Source: Taudactylus pleione (lineage: Eukaryota > Chordata > Amphibia > Anura > Myobatrachidae). Taken from it: 64,000 nt of DNA. Below are positions 24,263 to 62,500 of this stretch, piece by piece (the stretch's first letter is position 1; every line of letters begins with the position of its first letter). The translations under genes were made by a program, and so were the position numbers. The stretch spans positions 13,016,001-13,080,000 of the forward strand of contig JAUIMM010000121.1 in NCBI GenBank assembly GCA_031769625.1, given 5' to 3'. Under the pieces are notes generated by a model. That model was not told where the DNA came from. It did no database searches and saw only the letters and a program-made list of their open reading frames with translations.

Positions 24263-24507
24263 GTTATGTTGATTGTTATTAACAGTCAGGGACAAATACT
24301 GTGACAATGTATCAATATAGTGAATGTGGTATAATATGTATAATAGTGCTGCAGCAACAAAACCAAAGCATTCCATATGGGTCAAATTTTACTTTAAAGT
24401 GTACATGTATTCCTTGCATAAAAACATTTTACTTTTTAAAATGTTATGGTTTAATAAAAATAGAAGCAAGCTGCTATTATAATCCCTTTTCTGTCTTTGG
24501 TCTAACA

Positions 24508-24807
24508 GTGCCCATCCACTAACGGACATGAAAACGACTGCACAATTACGACATTGTAATAGTGCAGTGCAGTAGTTTGTCAGTCTGTGATGAGCCTGCA
24601 CTGAACGAGCAGTCGTTCAGTGTAGGCTCATTAATCATCTGCAAACATGCTCAACCTGACGTTATTGTCAGGTTGACCAGCATGTTTGCACAATGACAGA
24701 TGTCTAAATGACCAGCGGGCACGCGCATAGCTGGTCGTTTTAGACATTTCTGCAACCGATAACGTTATCGTTCAATCGCTCACATAAATAGTCTAGTGGA
24801 TGGGCAC
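24508..24807. mobile_element. 300-bp MITE, CCCATCCACTA family
   Basis: GTGCCCATCCACTA at the left is complemented by TAGTGGATGGGCAC at the right. The interior has the same ACGACATTGTAATxG and CACTGAACGAGCAGT words as 16754-17065, so the two are related copies. Confidence 0.78.
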
Positions 24808-25542
24808 CTTCAGCCTCTTGACACCACTATAATAAAGCTGAATCTTCCTCCTCATTTACATACTTGAGTCGCTGGCAGTAGTCAGAGAAAGATACAGGAG
24901 GGAATTATGACCAGAAAAATTATATAATACATAGAATATAACTTTATGTTGGCCAATTGGTGGCACAAAACAGTCAGTATTGTTAAAAATAAATGGGATG
25001 TTATTTAACAATTTTGTTTACCTTTTATAAATCAAACCTCATTATGAGGTAACAAAACTCAACGATAGACAAGTTGCATTTTTTAACAAAACAATCCTGA
25101 CAGTACTGTAAATTGCTAATACCAGTCATTGATATTTTAATAAGTGCACTCTGGAGATTCTATAATTAAACATTGCAATGTATTCCAAAAAACAAAAACA
25201 AAAAAAAACAAAACAGAAATGAACAGCATTATGAACGCTAAATATCACTTATGCCAGTGTAGATGTCGGACGCAATTGGTGGATGTTTAAGTCTGCGCAT
25301 GTGCCCGAGTCACACTGTGCCTCGATGGTTACCGCTGGGATGCAGAGAGGGGCAACTTCAATGTTCCTGGAGGGTAGCTGGCTAGCTAGTTGCACCAAAT
25401 TTGCCAGCTATGTTCAGACAGACATTATGCGTCTCCATAGGGCTGGTGTAATGACAGATGGTGCGACGTTTTACACTCAGTGGCAGATTAGGTCTCCCAT
25501 GGGCTGCAGCATTGGCATAAAGCCATAGTTGCGCCGGCATTA

Positions 25543-25843
25543 AGCTGGGCATCCACTATACAATTATCTGTCAGATATCTGGGTGGTTGGAATGAAAACC
25601 TGGTAATGTATGGGAGCAAATGACAGTTGACCATTTGCTCACAAATACTGGAAAATAGCCAAAAATGGTTGTTCAGACAAATTGGTTAAAACACACAAAT
25701 GTAACCAATTTTTCTTGTCCTTTTTTCAGTGTTTAAAACCATATGATCGACTGTCATTTGCTCACATACATTACCAGGTTTTCATTCCAACCAGCCAGAT
25801 TGGACAGATATCTGACAGAAAATTGTATAGTGGATGCCCAGCT
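25543..25843. mobile_element. 301-bp foldback MITE, AGCTGGGC family
   Basis: AGCTGGGCATCCACTATACA and its complement bound a near-palindromic interior (TCTGTCAGATATCTG, TTGGAATGAAAACCTGGTAA). Flanks are TTA (left) and TTG (right), close to the TTA duplication of its relatives at 26463 and 53725. Confidence 0.78.
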
Positions 25844-25912
25844 TTGCGTCCACCTCTGAATCAGACAATAAGCTATCAGTAGTAACATTACACCAATCTA
25901 TTGTAGCAAATA

Positions 25913-25918
25913 TTTATT
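25913..25918 (-). promoter_or_regulatory. Candidate BCS1L polyadenylation signal
   Basis: TTTATT on the plus strand reads AATAAA on the minus strand, about 155 nt after the BCS1L stop. Position and orientation fit a short 3' untranslated region. No transcript evidence is available here, so it is a candidate only. Confidence 0.5.
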
Positions 25919-26072
25919 ACTGAATGTTTTTCCTATGAGATAAATGGTAAAAAATATAAACTTTAGAGCCAGCTAAAAGTATACTTATATAAAAGTATAA
26001 CTGCCTCTAAAGTGCTATTGTCAGCTCCACCCTTTTATACTCTACTGCAATCAGATCCAGTCTTACCTCCAG

Positions 26073-52002
<25,930 letters not shown>

Positions 52003-52879
52003 TTCCGGAAATGATGGGAGTCGTTCTTATTGCCCTTGATGCATTCTGTCTGAAAAATTAGAACATTATCTCACCAGTGAGAAGAAAGCTGTAATGGTGT
52101 ATACATGTAATTGGGCAATTCAATTCAGAGCGATGTGCCACCAGATAGGCTGAGGGTAGGCAGTCTGCAACAAATATCTTCTCACCTCATAGAGGTGTGC
52201 ACGAAAATGAGGGAAGTCTGTCTACCATCATAAGCGGTAAGGTAATGTACACAGCTGGACATCACACCGAGAGTAGAATTGCCCTTAATTAACGCAGAGA
52301 TTTTATGGAGTGAACCAAAGATCAAGAGAATAGAGTAATTCACTTCCCTAAGAACTAATGACCTCTCCAAGGCACAAAATTACTGTATATGCTGTACAAA
52401 AGGAATTTAACTGAAGCACTCACAATGATGTGAAGAGAATAATGAATAACAACACAGCAAAACTCAAGTTATATGTGTCAGACTATTTACAAATTGATAT
52501 GCTACAATTTTGAGAGCAAAGCATAATGGGACCAGTTGGGTACAAATTAAGCTGGAAAACGGCTTAAAACATTAATTTGGAGATATTAATAATTAGTGTT
52601 AAAATACCTGCAAGGATGTAAACTATAATTGACATAACCTGATTTAGTTTATATATTTGGACAATACAATTCAGATCTACGGTTTCCACGTCTCATATTG
52701 CATCTTTAAAGGGAAAACCCCCATAAAATATAAATTATTACTACTAAAGGAACAAATTATGGAGCATTAGGACGTGACATTCCTAGGACACGTGTCTGCC
52801 ATATCACACTATTGGATCAGCAAGTACAGACATACTGATGGAACAGGTAAGAGGGTTACACACAGTATGCTGAATAGAT

Positions 52880-53330
52880 AATGTGGTGAGGTGTGCCCGA
52901 CCTTCTCCGCCCGCCGAAGTCACCGCTCGCCCCCTACTCAGGTCACTCTCACTGTTGCTGAGACAGACAGACTTGTGGTTGCTGCTATTTCCTAGTTGGA
53001 GAAAGGACCTCGACACTTCCTATAGCGTGCGTTCCACACCTCGCTTGCGGGAACGGACGCTTCAACAGTACTTACGAATGCGTTCCACGCCTCACCTCCA
53101 GGAAGAAACACTCGGCAAGCACTTCCGGTTGCGTTCCAAGCCTTGTTTCCGGTTGCGTTCCAATCCCTGGGTCTCTCTCAGTAGTATCGTTTGCCGTTAG
53201 ATCAGGCAGGCTCCCCAGTTTGGACAAGTAACCCCAGAGAACCTGTGTCCTGAAGCGGTAGCCGTCATCGTCACCCAACGAGCCCAAGGACGTTACGCTG
53301 ACATGTCCTGCGGCCTGTAGGTATCAGATG
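52880..53330 (-). promoter_or_regulatory. GC-rich promoter-like region and probable non-coding first exon of BCS1L
   Basis: This stretch is far richer in CpG than its surroundings. It contains repeated copies of a GCGTTCCA-type unit (53026, 53081, 53131, 53155) and CTTCCGG/TTTCCGG sites that resemble ETS-factor elements common in housekeeping mitochondrial genes. On the minus strand a GTAAGT donor starts at 53075, which could join a non-coding exon ending at 53076 to the acceptor at 52050. In mammals BCS1L has a bidirectional promoter, so a plus-strand transcript could also start here, but no coding exon of a neighbour is visible. Confidence 0.55.
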
Positions 53331-53724
53331 TCCTGGTTACCCGGGTAACAGTCTGCAGAACTGGAGTTGAGTCTATGGGATAAGTGGTAGTCTGTGCCTG
53401 AGTCAGACCGAAGTTCCTGCTTGGTGTTCTCCTTGTGGTTTGTTCAGCTTTCCCCTTTGGGGTCGTCTGGTGTTGCCCTAGGGAGTTGCCTGGGTTTCCC
53501 CTTTGAGATGGTCTGACGTTCCCATTTGGGGTTGTCTGGCGCTCCCCTTAGGTGTTTGTCTGGTGTTCTCCTAGTGGGTCATCTGGCTTTGTTCTAGTGG
53601 GTCATCTTGCTTTACCCTTGTGGGTCATCTGGCATGTAGCGTTTCCCTTTGGGGTTGTCTGGCGTTGCCCTAGTGGGTCGTCTGGCATGTGGTGTTCCCT
53701 AGTGGAGATTGTGGCTTCGCCTTA

Positions 53725-54041
53725 AGCTGGGTACACACGTAAAGAATTTCTGTCCAATCATCAAACTAGTTGATTGGTTGGAATGAAAATCTGGTAAGGT
53801 ATGAAAGCAAATGACAATCAGCAATTTGCTCCCAAACGCCGGAAAATGGACAAAAACTGTTGTTTGAGCAAATTGTTTAGATCAAACATTTAACAAACTT
53901 GTCTGACGACCATTTTCATCTGTTTTCTGGCATTTAGGAGCAAATTGCTGATCAGTTACTCCCATACGTTACCAGATTTTCATTCCAACCAATCAACTAA
54001 TTGGATGGTTGGACAGAAAATCTTTACGTGTGTATGCAGCT
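53725..54041. mobile_element. PIF/Harbinger-like foldback MITE with TTA duplication
   Basis: AGCTGGGTACACACGTAAAG and its complement (with one mismatch block) bound the unit, and TTA is duplicated at 53722-53724 and 54042-54044. The interior is nearly palindromic (TTGGAATGAAAATCTGGTAA on both strands). Confidence 0.8.
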
Positions 54042-54045
54042 TTAA

Positions 54046-54832
54046 GGTTCCTGCACACTCGGCGATGTGCTCACGATGCAATATCGTGAGCAATTTCCCT
54101 TGAACTCTCCCTGGCAGCTACCAGGCTTTCCAGGACATGATATGGTGCTAAAAAGTGTCCAATCTGACTTAAGATCTATCATGCACAAAATCTATCTGTT
54201 GCACCACATCGTGTCCGAGATTGTCAGATCTTACCTGCAGCACCAAGATCTGAAGATGTCCTGTACGACCAGCGGGTACGCGCACCGTAGCGTTCCCGCT
54301 AGGTTGTTTTAGTGGGGCTTGGCGCCCTGCCCTCCTTCTGGAGGGTAAAAAGCATCCTGCCTTCCAGAAGGAATGCAAAAAGTGCCCTGCCCTCACAGCC
54401 TGCGGGTGCCATCTTCACCCACGGGTCGCAGTGTCCCGCGGGTGGGGAAATGTGCGGTGACCCGGTCACCGTCGGAGAATAGACGCTGGGGTGCATGCGC
54501 CCGGCATCTATTCTCCCTGTTGGCAGCGCATAGGGGCTGCACGGCGTGTCCGTAAGTGCCAGGCACGCCCTCAGTAGTGACGAAAAGGGGACGCTTCTTA
54601 TAGACACGCCCCCTTTTCAATGGCCATGCCCCCTTTTTGGGCGCGCGCACAGAAGTGCCCTTTCTAGGTTCGGCGCCCTGCCTGCCGCCGGAGCTAGAGT
54701 GACCACTACATCGGCATCATGATCGTGAGTGGACACTCACGATTTGGACATATTTTACACGATTTGTCGTTCCGATGCGTCGAAATCGGGCGAATCGTGT
54801 AAAATATCGCCTAGTGTGTACGCACCTGCTGT
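54046..54832. mobile_element. MITE with GCACACTCGGCGAT-type ends and a GC-rich insert
   Basis: The left GCACACTCGGCGAT and the right complement GTACACACTAGGCGAT mark the limits. The middle (54315-54700) is GC-rich and bounded by GGCGCCCTGCC on both sides in the same orientation, which suggests a second insertion. Confidence 0.6.
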
Positions 54833-55298
54833 TAGGGAAGTAGTAGAGACAATAGTGCTTACTGCATTGTATTTTTTTTGTAGTATTTTTTTTGTATAAA
54901 ATTATATTACACAGTGCTGTACAGCGAGTGGATCATAACATAAACAAATTACATGGAATTACATTAAATTACATGATTATGTTATTTCTGATCATACAGC
55001 TGATTAGAATAGTAATATTTGTGCAGGGATTTTGACAAATTGAGTGTCTGGTTGTCAGACAGAGCTTATGTTAATGCACATACATATTCTGCATTGCTAT
55101 ATTGCAGCTTGTTAAACATATGCATGCTGCATTTTGTAAAGTAAAAGTTCCAGGAAATTGCTATGGGACCATTTGGTATGTGTATCTAATGTTTTTCAAG
55201 GGTCAAGTGAACTCACTTATCAATTTTAAAGCTAAGTTTATAGTGGGAAAGTGCTGCCATAATTTGCTGTTTCCTGTCCTGGTTAAACTATTAATATA

Positions 55299-56926
55299 CA
55301 GTCAGGTGCATAAATATTGCGACATTGACAGAATTTTCATATTTTGGCCTCTATTCACCACCACAATGGCTTTGAAATGAAATAAACAAGATGTGATTTA
55401 ACTGCAGACTTTCAGATTTAATTTGAGGGTAATTACAACCAAATCAGGTGAACGGTGTAGGAATTACAGCGGTTTCTATATGTGCCTCCCACTTTTTAAG
55501 GGGCCAAAAGTAATGGGACAAACTAAACAATCCTAAATCTAACTTTTACTTTTTAATACTTTGTTTCAAATCCTTTGCAGGCAATTACAGCCTGAAGTCT
55601 GGAACACATAGACATCACCAGACGCTGGGTTTCATCCCCTGTGATGCTCTGCCAGGCCTCTACTGCAATTTGGGGCATTTTCCCTTCAGTTTTGTCTTCA
55701 TCAAGTGAAATGAATGCTCAATCAGATTCAGGTCAGGGGATTGACTTGGCCATTGCATAACATTCCACTTTTTAGCCTTAAAAAACTCTTTGGTTGCTTT
55801 TGCAGTATGCTTTGGGTCATTGTCCATCTGCACTGTGAAGCGCCGTCCAATGAGTTCTGAAGCATTTGACTGAATATGAGCATTTAATATTGCCCGAAAC
55901 ACTTCAGAATTAATTCTGCTGCTTTTGTCAGCAGTCACATCATCAATAAATACAATGGAACCAGTTCCATTGGCAGCCATACATTCCCACGCCATGACAC
56001 TACCACCACCATGCTTCACTGATGAGGTGGTATGTTTTGGATCATGAGCAGTTCCTTTCCTTCTCCATACTCTTCTCTTCCCATCATTCTGGTACAAGTT
56101 GATCTTTGTCTCATCTGTCCATAGGATGTTGTTCCAGAACTGTAATGGCTTTTTTAGATGTTGTTTGGCAAACTCTAATCTGGTCTTCCTGTTTTTGTGG
56201 CTCACCAATGGTTTACATCTTGTTGTGAACCCTCTATATTCACTCTTGTGAAGTCTTCTCTTGATTGTTGACTTTGACACATATACACCTACCTCCTGGA
56301 CAGTGTTCTTGATTTGGCCAACTGTTGTGAAGGGGTTTTTCTTCACCAGGGAAATAATTCTTCTGTCATCCACCACAGTTGTTTTCCGTGGTCTTCCGGG
56401 TCTTTTGGTGTTGCTGAGCTCTTCGGTTCATTCTTTCTTTTTAAGAATGTTCCAAACAGTTGATTTGGCCACACCTAATGTTTTTGCTATCTCTCTGATG
56501 GGTTTGTTTTGATTTTTCAGCCTAATGATGGCTTGCTTCACTGATAGTGACAGTTCTTTTGATCTCATATTGAGAGTCGACAGCAACTGATTCCAAATGC
56601 AAATGTCACACCTAGACTCAACTCCAGACCTTTTACCTGCTTAATTGATAATGAAATAACGAGGGAATAGCCCACACCTGTCCATGAAATAGCTTTTGAG
56701 TTGATAGTCCCATTACTTTTGGCCCCTTAAAAAGTGGGAGGCACATATAGAAACTGTTGTAATTCCTACACCGTTCACCTGATTTGGATGTAATTACCCT
56801 CAAATTAAATCTGAAAGTCTGCAGTTAAAGCACATCTTGTTTGTTTCATTTCAAGCCATTGTGGTGGTGAACAGAGGCCAAAATATGAAAATTCTGTCAA
56901 TGTCCCAATATTTATGCACCTGACTG
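55299..56926 (-). mobile_element. Tc1-type DNA transposon, complete ends
   Basis: The element starts CAGTCAGGTGCATAAATATT at 55299 and ends with the complement at 56926, with TA on each side (55297-55298, 56927-56928). The terminal inverted repeats are long, about 225 bp each. A transposase gene fills most of the middle. The end of a second copy opens the window. Confidence 0.95.
55660..56568 (-). pseudogene. Tc1 transposase (DD34E), one premature stop
   Basis: From the ATG at 56568 the frame reads MRSKELSLSVKQAIIRLKNQ with a helix-turn-helix (IREIAKTLGVAKSTVWNILK). It hits a TGA near 56430 and continues in the same frame through RPGRPRKTTVVDDRRIISLV to the stop at 55660. Catalytic residues are all present: Asp in ILWTDETKIN, Asp in VQMDNDPKHT and Glu in SPDLNLIEHS, with 34 residues between the last two. 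The total is about 302 codons, slightly short of typical Tc1 transposases (about 340). The single nonsense codon suggests fairly recent loss. Confidence 0.92.
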
Positions 56927-58006
56927 TATTATATTTCTACATCAGGGTCCATAGGGTATCCACAGGATACCTTGGGGTATAGGTGATCACTTCAGACATC
57001 GGGCACCATAGAGTTAAGTTTTCAGCTTCCCAGGATGCACTAGGGTCCCCCTCCTATACCCTGCCCCCGAGCCAAGGCATCTCAGTTTCGTTGGTGCCTG
57101 GCTCGGAGTCGGAGCACATGTTTAGAGGGGGCTACGAATAGCCCCTGAAGTTTTTTCAAGGCAGCTGTGGCTGTACATCTGGGAGTACAGCATGGACAGT
57201 CACTGCTGACGTCCATGCTGTCTTCCCTACACCCCGCCAGTACCAGAACGCCGGTACTGATCCGGGGATGCTGGTAAGCATCTGGGGTCACGGCTAGCAG
57301 TGACCCCAGATGTTTCGGACCATGGCCGGATTCAAGGGGAGCAGGTAAGCAGCGGGGGTCCCGCGATGGGTCCCTGCTAAGAACATGGTCCTCAGTCCCC
57401 AGGCAGGGGGCTCCCTGGGGACTGGCTGCAGCGTGGAGCCAGGTACTAACCTGCGCTTCCACTATGCCCCTGGGACAGCGGGCCACAGCTGAGCGGCAAG
57501 CGCTGCGGCGTCCCAGGGGTTAATTGCATGCCAGGGGAGCGCGCCTTCCCTGTATACAGCTGGCGCCTCCCCCGCTGCACACAGCCCTCTGTGCGCTGCC
57601 GATTGGTCCTGTGGCAGCGCTCCTCCCCCAGGCCGGCCTCCTTTCTGCTCCTCGGTGGCCATCTTTGCATGGTGAACGCTGCTGGAGCTGCTGATCGGTG
57701 GCATCGCGGTCTGGGTCCCCCAGCATACCTCTCCTCCATGGTTTAAGGTCAGTGTATGCAGCGCTGTGTCCTACCAGACTCTGTGTCTGTGTAGTTGAGA
57801 AACAGCGTTGATAGTGCAGGGATTGATTTCTTCTGCATTGTATGTGACTTCTGCTAGCGACTGCTGCCTGTACTTTCACTTTCTACTGTCAGCCATTTTA
57901 CTGTCCCTGCTCTTACTCTGCTAAAGCCCTTGCAGTGCGGTTATTGCAGGGTGGTTCTCCCACTATACTAACGAGTATCAGTGAGAGGGGTCACATACTT
58001 ACCATC

Positions 58007-59458
58007 ATGTCTGAGAGTGAATTTCCTCTCCAGCTTATGTGTACTAAGTGCAATGTACCAATAGCGGAGGGGGAGGGTAACGCGGAGGGGCTATGTCGGC
58101 AGTGTTATTTATTGGCGCGGCCAATTACTGTCACGGCTCCGGTACAGGAACCTTCCTGGGCTTGTGTCGCTAAGGCGCTTACAACCTTAGTGGGCCAGTT
58201 AGCTCCGCCACCTGCTTTTTCCCAGATGGGATTGTCCCAGCAGTCAGTGGTGTCGTCAGCCATGCAGGGTTTCCCGAGACAACTGATGGTACCCCACAGT
58301 CTCCCTATTTCCCCTCCCCAGGTTTCACAGGAGCTTGCTTGGGTTAATTCGCTGACAAATTCAGTACAGCATTTGTCGGAAGTGTTACAAAGGGAGTCTG
58401 TGTTGCGGCCTGTGGCGTCTCTGTCTGCTCCTTATGAGGATGACGGCGTGACGTCCGATGATGGGGAAATTCTGGCTCTATCTGACCAAGAACCTCTCCG
58501 TACTAAAGAGTCGGACGCTAAGTCCAAGGTTTATATTCCTGGCCTTATTCGGGCAGTCCGCACGGCTTTAGTTATTGAGGATGATGAATCTCCAGTGTCC
58601 AAGTCCAAATATGCCTTTTTTAAGGATATTAAGGGTGACGCCACAGTGTTTCCTCTTTCGGGTCAGTTAGTAGACCATTTAGAGGAGGCGTGGAAACACC
58701 CCGTAAAACGGTATCGGCCTCAGAGGCGCTTAGCCGTGGCTTATCCGTTCGCTGACAGTTATTCTTCTAAGTGGGAATCCCCTCCACAGGTGGATTCTCA
58801 TGTGACACGCCTAGTCCGAAGTGCTACTTTGCCCATGCCTTCCATGTCCTCCTTGAAGGATGCTACGGACCGCAAGGTGGAAATCTGCCTAAAGTCCATT
58901 TATTCCCTTGCGGGGGGGGGGGGGGGGGGGCATCCAGACCGGCTATGGCCGTGTGTTGGGTAGCCAGAGCTATGGAGCGCTGGGCTGATAGTTTGGAAGC
59001 GTCTTTGGATTCAGACTGTTCGGCTGAACAGGCCTAGTTGGTGGGAAATGACCGGGATTCGGCCACTTACATCAATGAAGCGGCCTTGGATATCAGTATC
59101 CTCACCTCTAGGATTTTATCTGCAGCTGTTGCTGCTCGTCGCACCTTATGGTTGTGATCTTGGAAAGCGGACGCTGATTCCAAAAAGGGCTTAGAAGCTT
59201 TGCCTTTTAATGGAGAAGTCCTATTTGGTCCGGATCTGGACAAAATTGTGGCCACGCTGGCAGCAGCCAAATCTGCATGTCTCCTGTCTGCTGCGGTCCC
59301 TTCAAGTTCTGGTACGCCGGCCTTACAGGGCCCAGGGTAGGACTCAAGCACAGTCTTTTCCCAGTCAGGCTGGGCCCAAGAAATCGGCCAAGCCCAGGAA
59401 ACAGGCCTGGAGTACCAGACGTCCGGCCCCTAAGTCAGATGACAAATCTGCGGCCTGA
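58007..59458 (+). pseudogene. DIRS copy 3 gag-like ORF1
   Basis: The start MSESEFPLQLMCTKCNVPIA shows a CxxC...CxxC head. The frame is open to 58963, where an approximately 19-base G-run (58912-58930) shifts it. The reading continues as VARAMERWADSLEASLDSDC to 59037 and onward (a stop and shifts) to a basic end (KKSAKPRKQAWSTRRP) at 59458. Basic residues at the end fit a nucleic-acid-binding gag role, though no recognised capsid domain is visible. Confidence 0.75.
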
Positions 59459-59459
59459 C

Positions 59460-61029
59460 GGTCCGGGCCTCCCTTTGGGGGATCCCAAAGTGGGAGGCCA
59501 CCTGCTTCAGTTCGCCCAGTGTTGGTCGATAACCACGACAGACAATTGGGTTCACGAGGTGGTTTCTCACGGGTATGCCCTCTCCTTTCGGCACAGGCCC
59601 CCATCCCGGATCTTCACCACAGGCCTTCCATTAGACCAAAACAAAGCCTTGGAACTGCGGAAGGTTTTGCACACTATGCTCCAGGCTGGAGTTATAGTGC
59701 CTGTTCCATTCTCCCAGAGGGGCCAGGGTTTCTATTCCAATCTATTTTTGGTGCATAAACCCAATGGGTCGTACCGTACAATACTCAACCTCATGGCCCT
59801 CAACAAGTCCTTGTGGGTGCTTTGGTTTCGGATGGAGACCCTACGGTCCATAATTCTGGTGCTGGAACCTGGGGATTACATGGTGTCATTGGACATACAG
59901 GACGCTTATCTGCATGTCCCTATTCTTTTGCGCCATCAGCAGTTCCTCAGGTTTGCAATCCGCAATGATCACTTCCAGTTCCGGGCGCTATCTTTTGGCC
60001 TGGCGACAGCACCACGAGTGTTCACCAAGGTCATGGCGGCTCACCTGCGGATGCAGGGAGTCCGCATGTTACCGTATCTGGACGACCTTCTGTTGGTGGC
60101 GGGATCTCCAGAGCTTCTTCTACGCCATTTGGACCTGACGATTGTAGTACTGCAACGTCACGGCTGGTTGATAAACTGGCAAAAGTCCACCCTGATCCCG
60201 TCTCATTCTGCACCTCGGGGTCTTGTTGGACTCCAGGCAGCAGCGGTTCTTTGTGACGGTGGTAAAGATCTCTGCTTTGCAGTTGAGGGTGCGCAGTTGT
60301 CAGTGTTGCCGAGTGTCTCTGCACTCGGCGATGATGTTGCTGGGCTCCATGGTGTCAGTATTCGACATGGTGGAATATGCCCAGTTTCACTCCAGACCTC
60401 TTCAGCAATTGATCCTGTCCAAATGGAATGGACTGCCTCAGAGTCTAAAGTCCCAGACGATGGTGCTGACTCCGAAGGTTCGCCTGTCTCTAGCCTGGTG
60501 GTTGCAGACGACACACCTCAACAAGGGTCGCCCATTTTGGATGGCGAACTGGGTCCTGTTAACAACGGACGCCAGTCTTCGGGGCTGGGGAGCTGTCACG
60601 GGTCCACACTTGTCCCAGGGCAGGTGGACTCAGGCCGAAAAGGAGCTTCCAATAAACATCTTGGCACTCTGCGCGGTTTTCAATGCTCTCCAGCAGGCAC
60701 ATCGGGTTCTCCAAGGTCACCCCATGCAGGTCCAGTCGGACAACTCTACCACCGTGGCCTACATAAATCGACAAGGAGGAACCCGAAGTCGGGCGGCACT
60801 CGCAGAGGTGTCCCGCATCCTGGTCTGGGCGGAGCGCAATCTCCAGGCTGTATCAGCAGTATTCATCCCGGGAGTCCTCAACTGGGAAGCGGATTTTCTC
60901 AGTCGGCAGGACGTACATCCGGGAGAATGGTCTTTGCACCAGGACGACTTTCAACTTCTGGTGGACAGGTGGGGTCTTCCAGAGATAGACCTCATGGCGT
61001 CACGGCACAACAACAAGTTGTCGGTGTAA
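59460..61029 (+). pseudogene. DIRS copy 3 reverse transcriptase and RNase H
   Basis: Reverse transcriptase blocks lie in one frame to about 60222: FLVHKPNGSYRTILNLMALN, GDYMVSLDIQDAYLHVPILL, FQFRALSFGLATAPRVFTKV and the active site LPYLDDLLLV. A shift then moves to 60223-61029 with RNase H (VLLTTDASLRGWGAVTGPHL, VQSDNSTTVAYINRQGG, PGVLNWEADFLSRQDVH). The key acidic residues are kept. One frameshift separates the two halves. Confidence 0.88.
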
Positions 61030-61062
61030 GGGTCTCGAACAAGAGACGAAAAGGCATCTCTG

Positions 61063-62403
61063 GTGGATGCTCTGTCCGTCCAGTGGACGTTCCAGTTCGC
61101 CTATCTCTTTCCTCCGTTTTCCCTTCTTCCGCGGGTAATCCGGAAATTCAAACAGGAAGGGGGTACACTCCTGTTGATAGCTCCCGAGTGGCCCAGGCGG
61201 CATTGGTTCTCGGACCTCCAGAGTCTGTCCGTGGACATTCCTCTGCGGTTGCCGCTGCGACCGGACCTGCTATCACAGGGTCCTTGTCTTCACCTGGACC
61301 TGGCTCGGACGTCTTTGACGGCGTGGCTGTTGAGACGGCCATGTTAAAGTCCAGGGGGTTTTCCAGCTCTGTGGTGGAAACCATGCTAAGAGCTCGGCAG
61401 CCATCCTCTGCAAGGATACACCATCGTGTGTGGCATACGTTCTTCCAGTGGTTTCGACCGAGAGGTTATGCCCCTCGGGAGTTCTGTCTGTCTAGAGTGT
61501 TCGCTTTCCTACAGGCGGGGATAGACCATGGGCTTCGCCTTGCTTCCCTGAAAGTTCAGGTGTCTGCCCTGTCAGTCTGGTTCCATCGTAGGATTGCTGC
61601 GCTCCCTGATGTGCGCACCGTTATGCAAGGTGTTCTTCGCATTCAGCCACCTTTTGTTCCACCGGTGGCTCCTTTGTATTTGGCTGTGGTCCTGAGAGCT
61701 CTCCAGGGACCTCCGTTTGAACTGGGCTCAGTGAACCTTAAATGGCTTACAGCAAAAAACAATATTCCTTCTGGCCATTGCTTCGGCCTGACGTGTTTCT
61801 GACTTAGGGGCTCTCTCCTGTAGACCCCCTTTTCTGATTTTTCGTAGGAACAAGGCGGTGCTGCGTATTCCGAAAGTTGTTTCAAGTTTCCACATCAACG
61901 AGGAAATCGTTGTGCCAGCTTTTAACTCACCTGATCTTTCAGTGGATGAGGCCACTTTGGAAGTTGTGCAGGCCTTAAGGATTTATGTTGACCGCACTTC
62001 TTCTTTTAGGAAGTCGGACGCTTTGTTTGTCCTCTATGGCTTCCGTAAAAAGGGTTGGCCTGCTTCAAAGCAAACTTTGGCAGGTTGGATTCGTATGGCT
62101 ATTTCAGAAGCTTATCTTTATGAAGGCCTTCCGGTTCCTACCTCTGTGAGGGCACATTCCACTAGGTCTGTGGGTCCTTCGTGGGCAGCTCGACGTGGTG
62201 CATCTGCAGTCCAGATCTGCAAGGCTGCCACGTGGTCCTCTGTCCATACCTTTGTGAGGTATTACGCTTTTGACACCTTTGCCTCTCAGGATGCTTCCTT
62301 CGGGCGGCAGATTCTCCTTTCAGCACATGAGCAATCCCCACCCTTAAAGGATACTGCTTTGGGACATCCCCAAGGTATCCTGTGGATACCCTATGGACCC
62401 TGA
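61063..62403 (+). pseudogene. DIRS copy 3 tyrosine recombinase region
   Basis: The first part (61063-61347) reads IRKFKQEGGTLLLIAPEWPR and may belong to the end of the RNase H/methylase-like region. The recombinase follows: SSVVETMLRARQPSSARIHH (to 61802), then 61858-62403 with SFHINEEIVVPAFNSPDLSV, VRAHSTRSVGPSWAARRGAS and ICKAATWSSVHTFVRYYAFD. The HxxR (HSTR) and the catalytic Tyr are visible. DIRS elements use this enzyme to integrate circular DNA without a target duplication. Two frame changes break it. Confidence 0.88.
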
Positions 62404-62500
62404 TGTTGAAAATATGAGATATGGTAAGAACTTACCTTAGTTATCTCTATTGCTACGAAGTCCATAGGGTTCCACAGGACTCCAGCCCTGTCGCACCTGT
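62345..62500. repeat. Internal complementary region of DIRS copy 3
   Basis: This is complementary to both termini back to back. The first half pairs with 56940-56985 and the second half with 62755-62815. In the DIRS replication model it templates the joining of the two ends into a circle. Confidence 0.85.
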
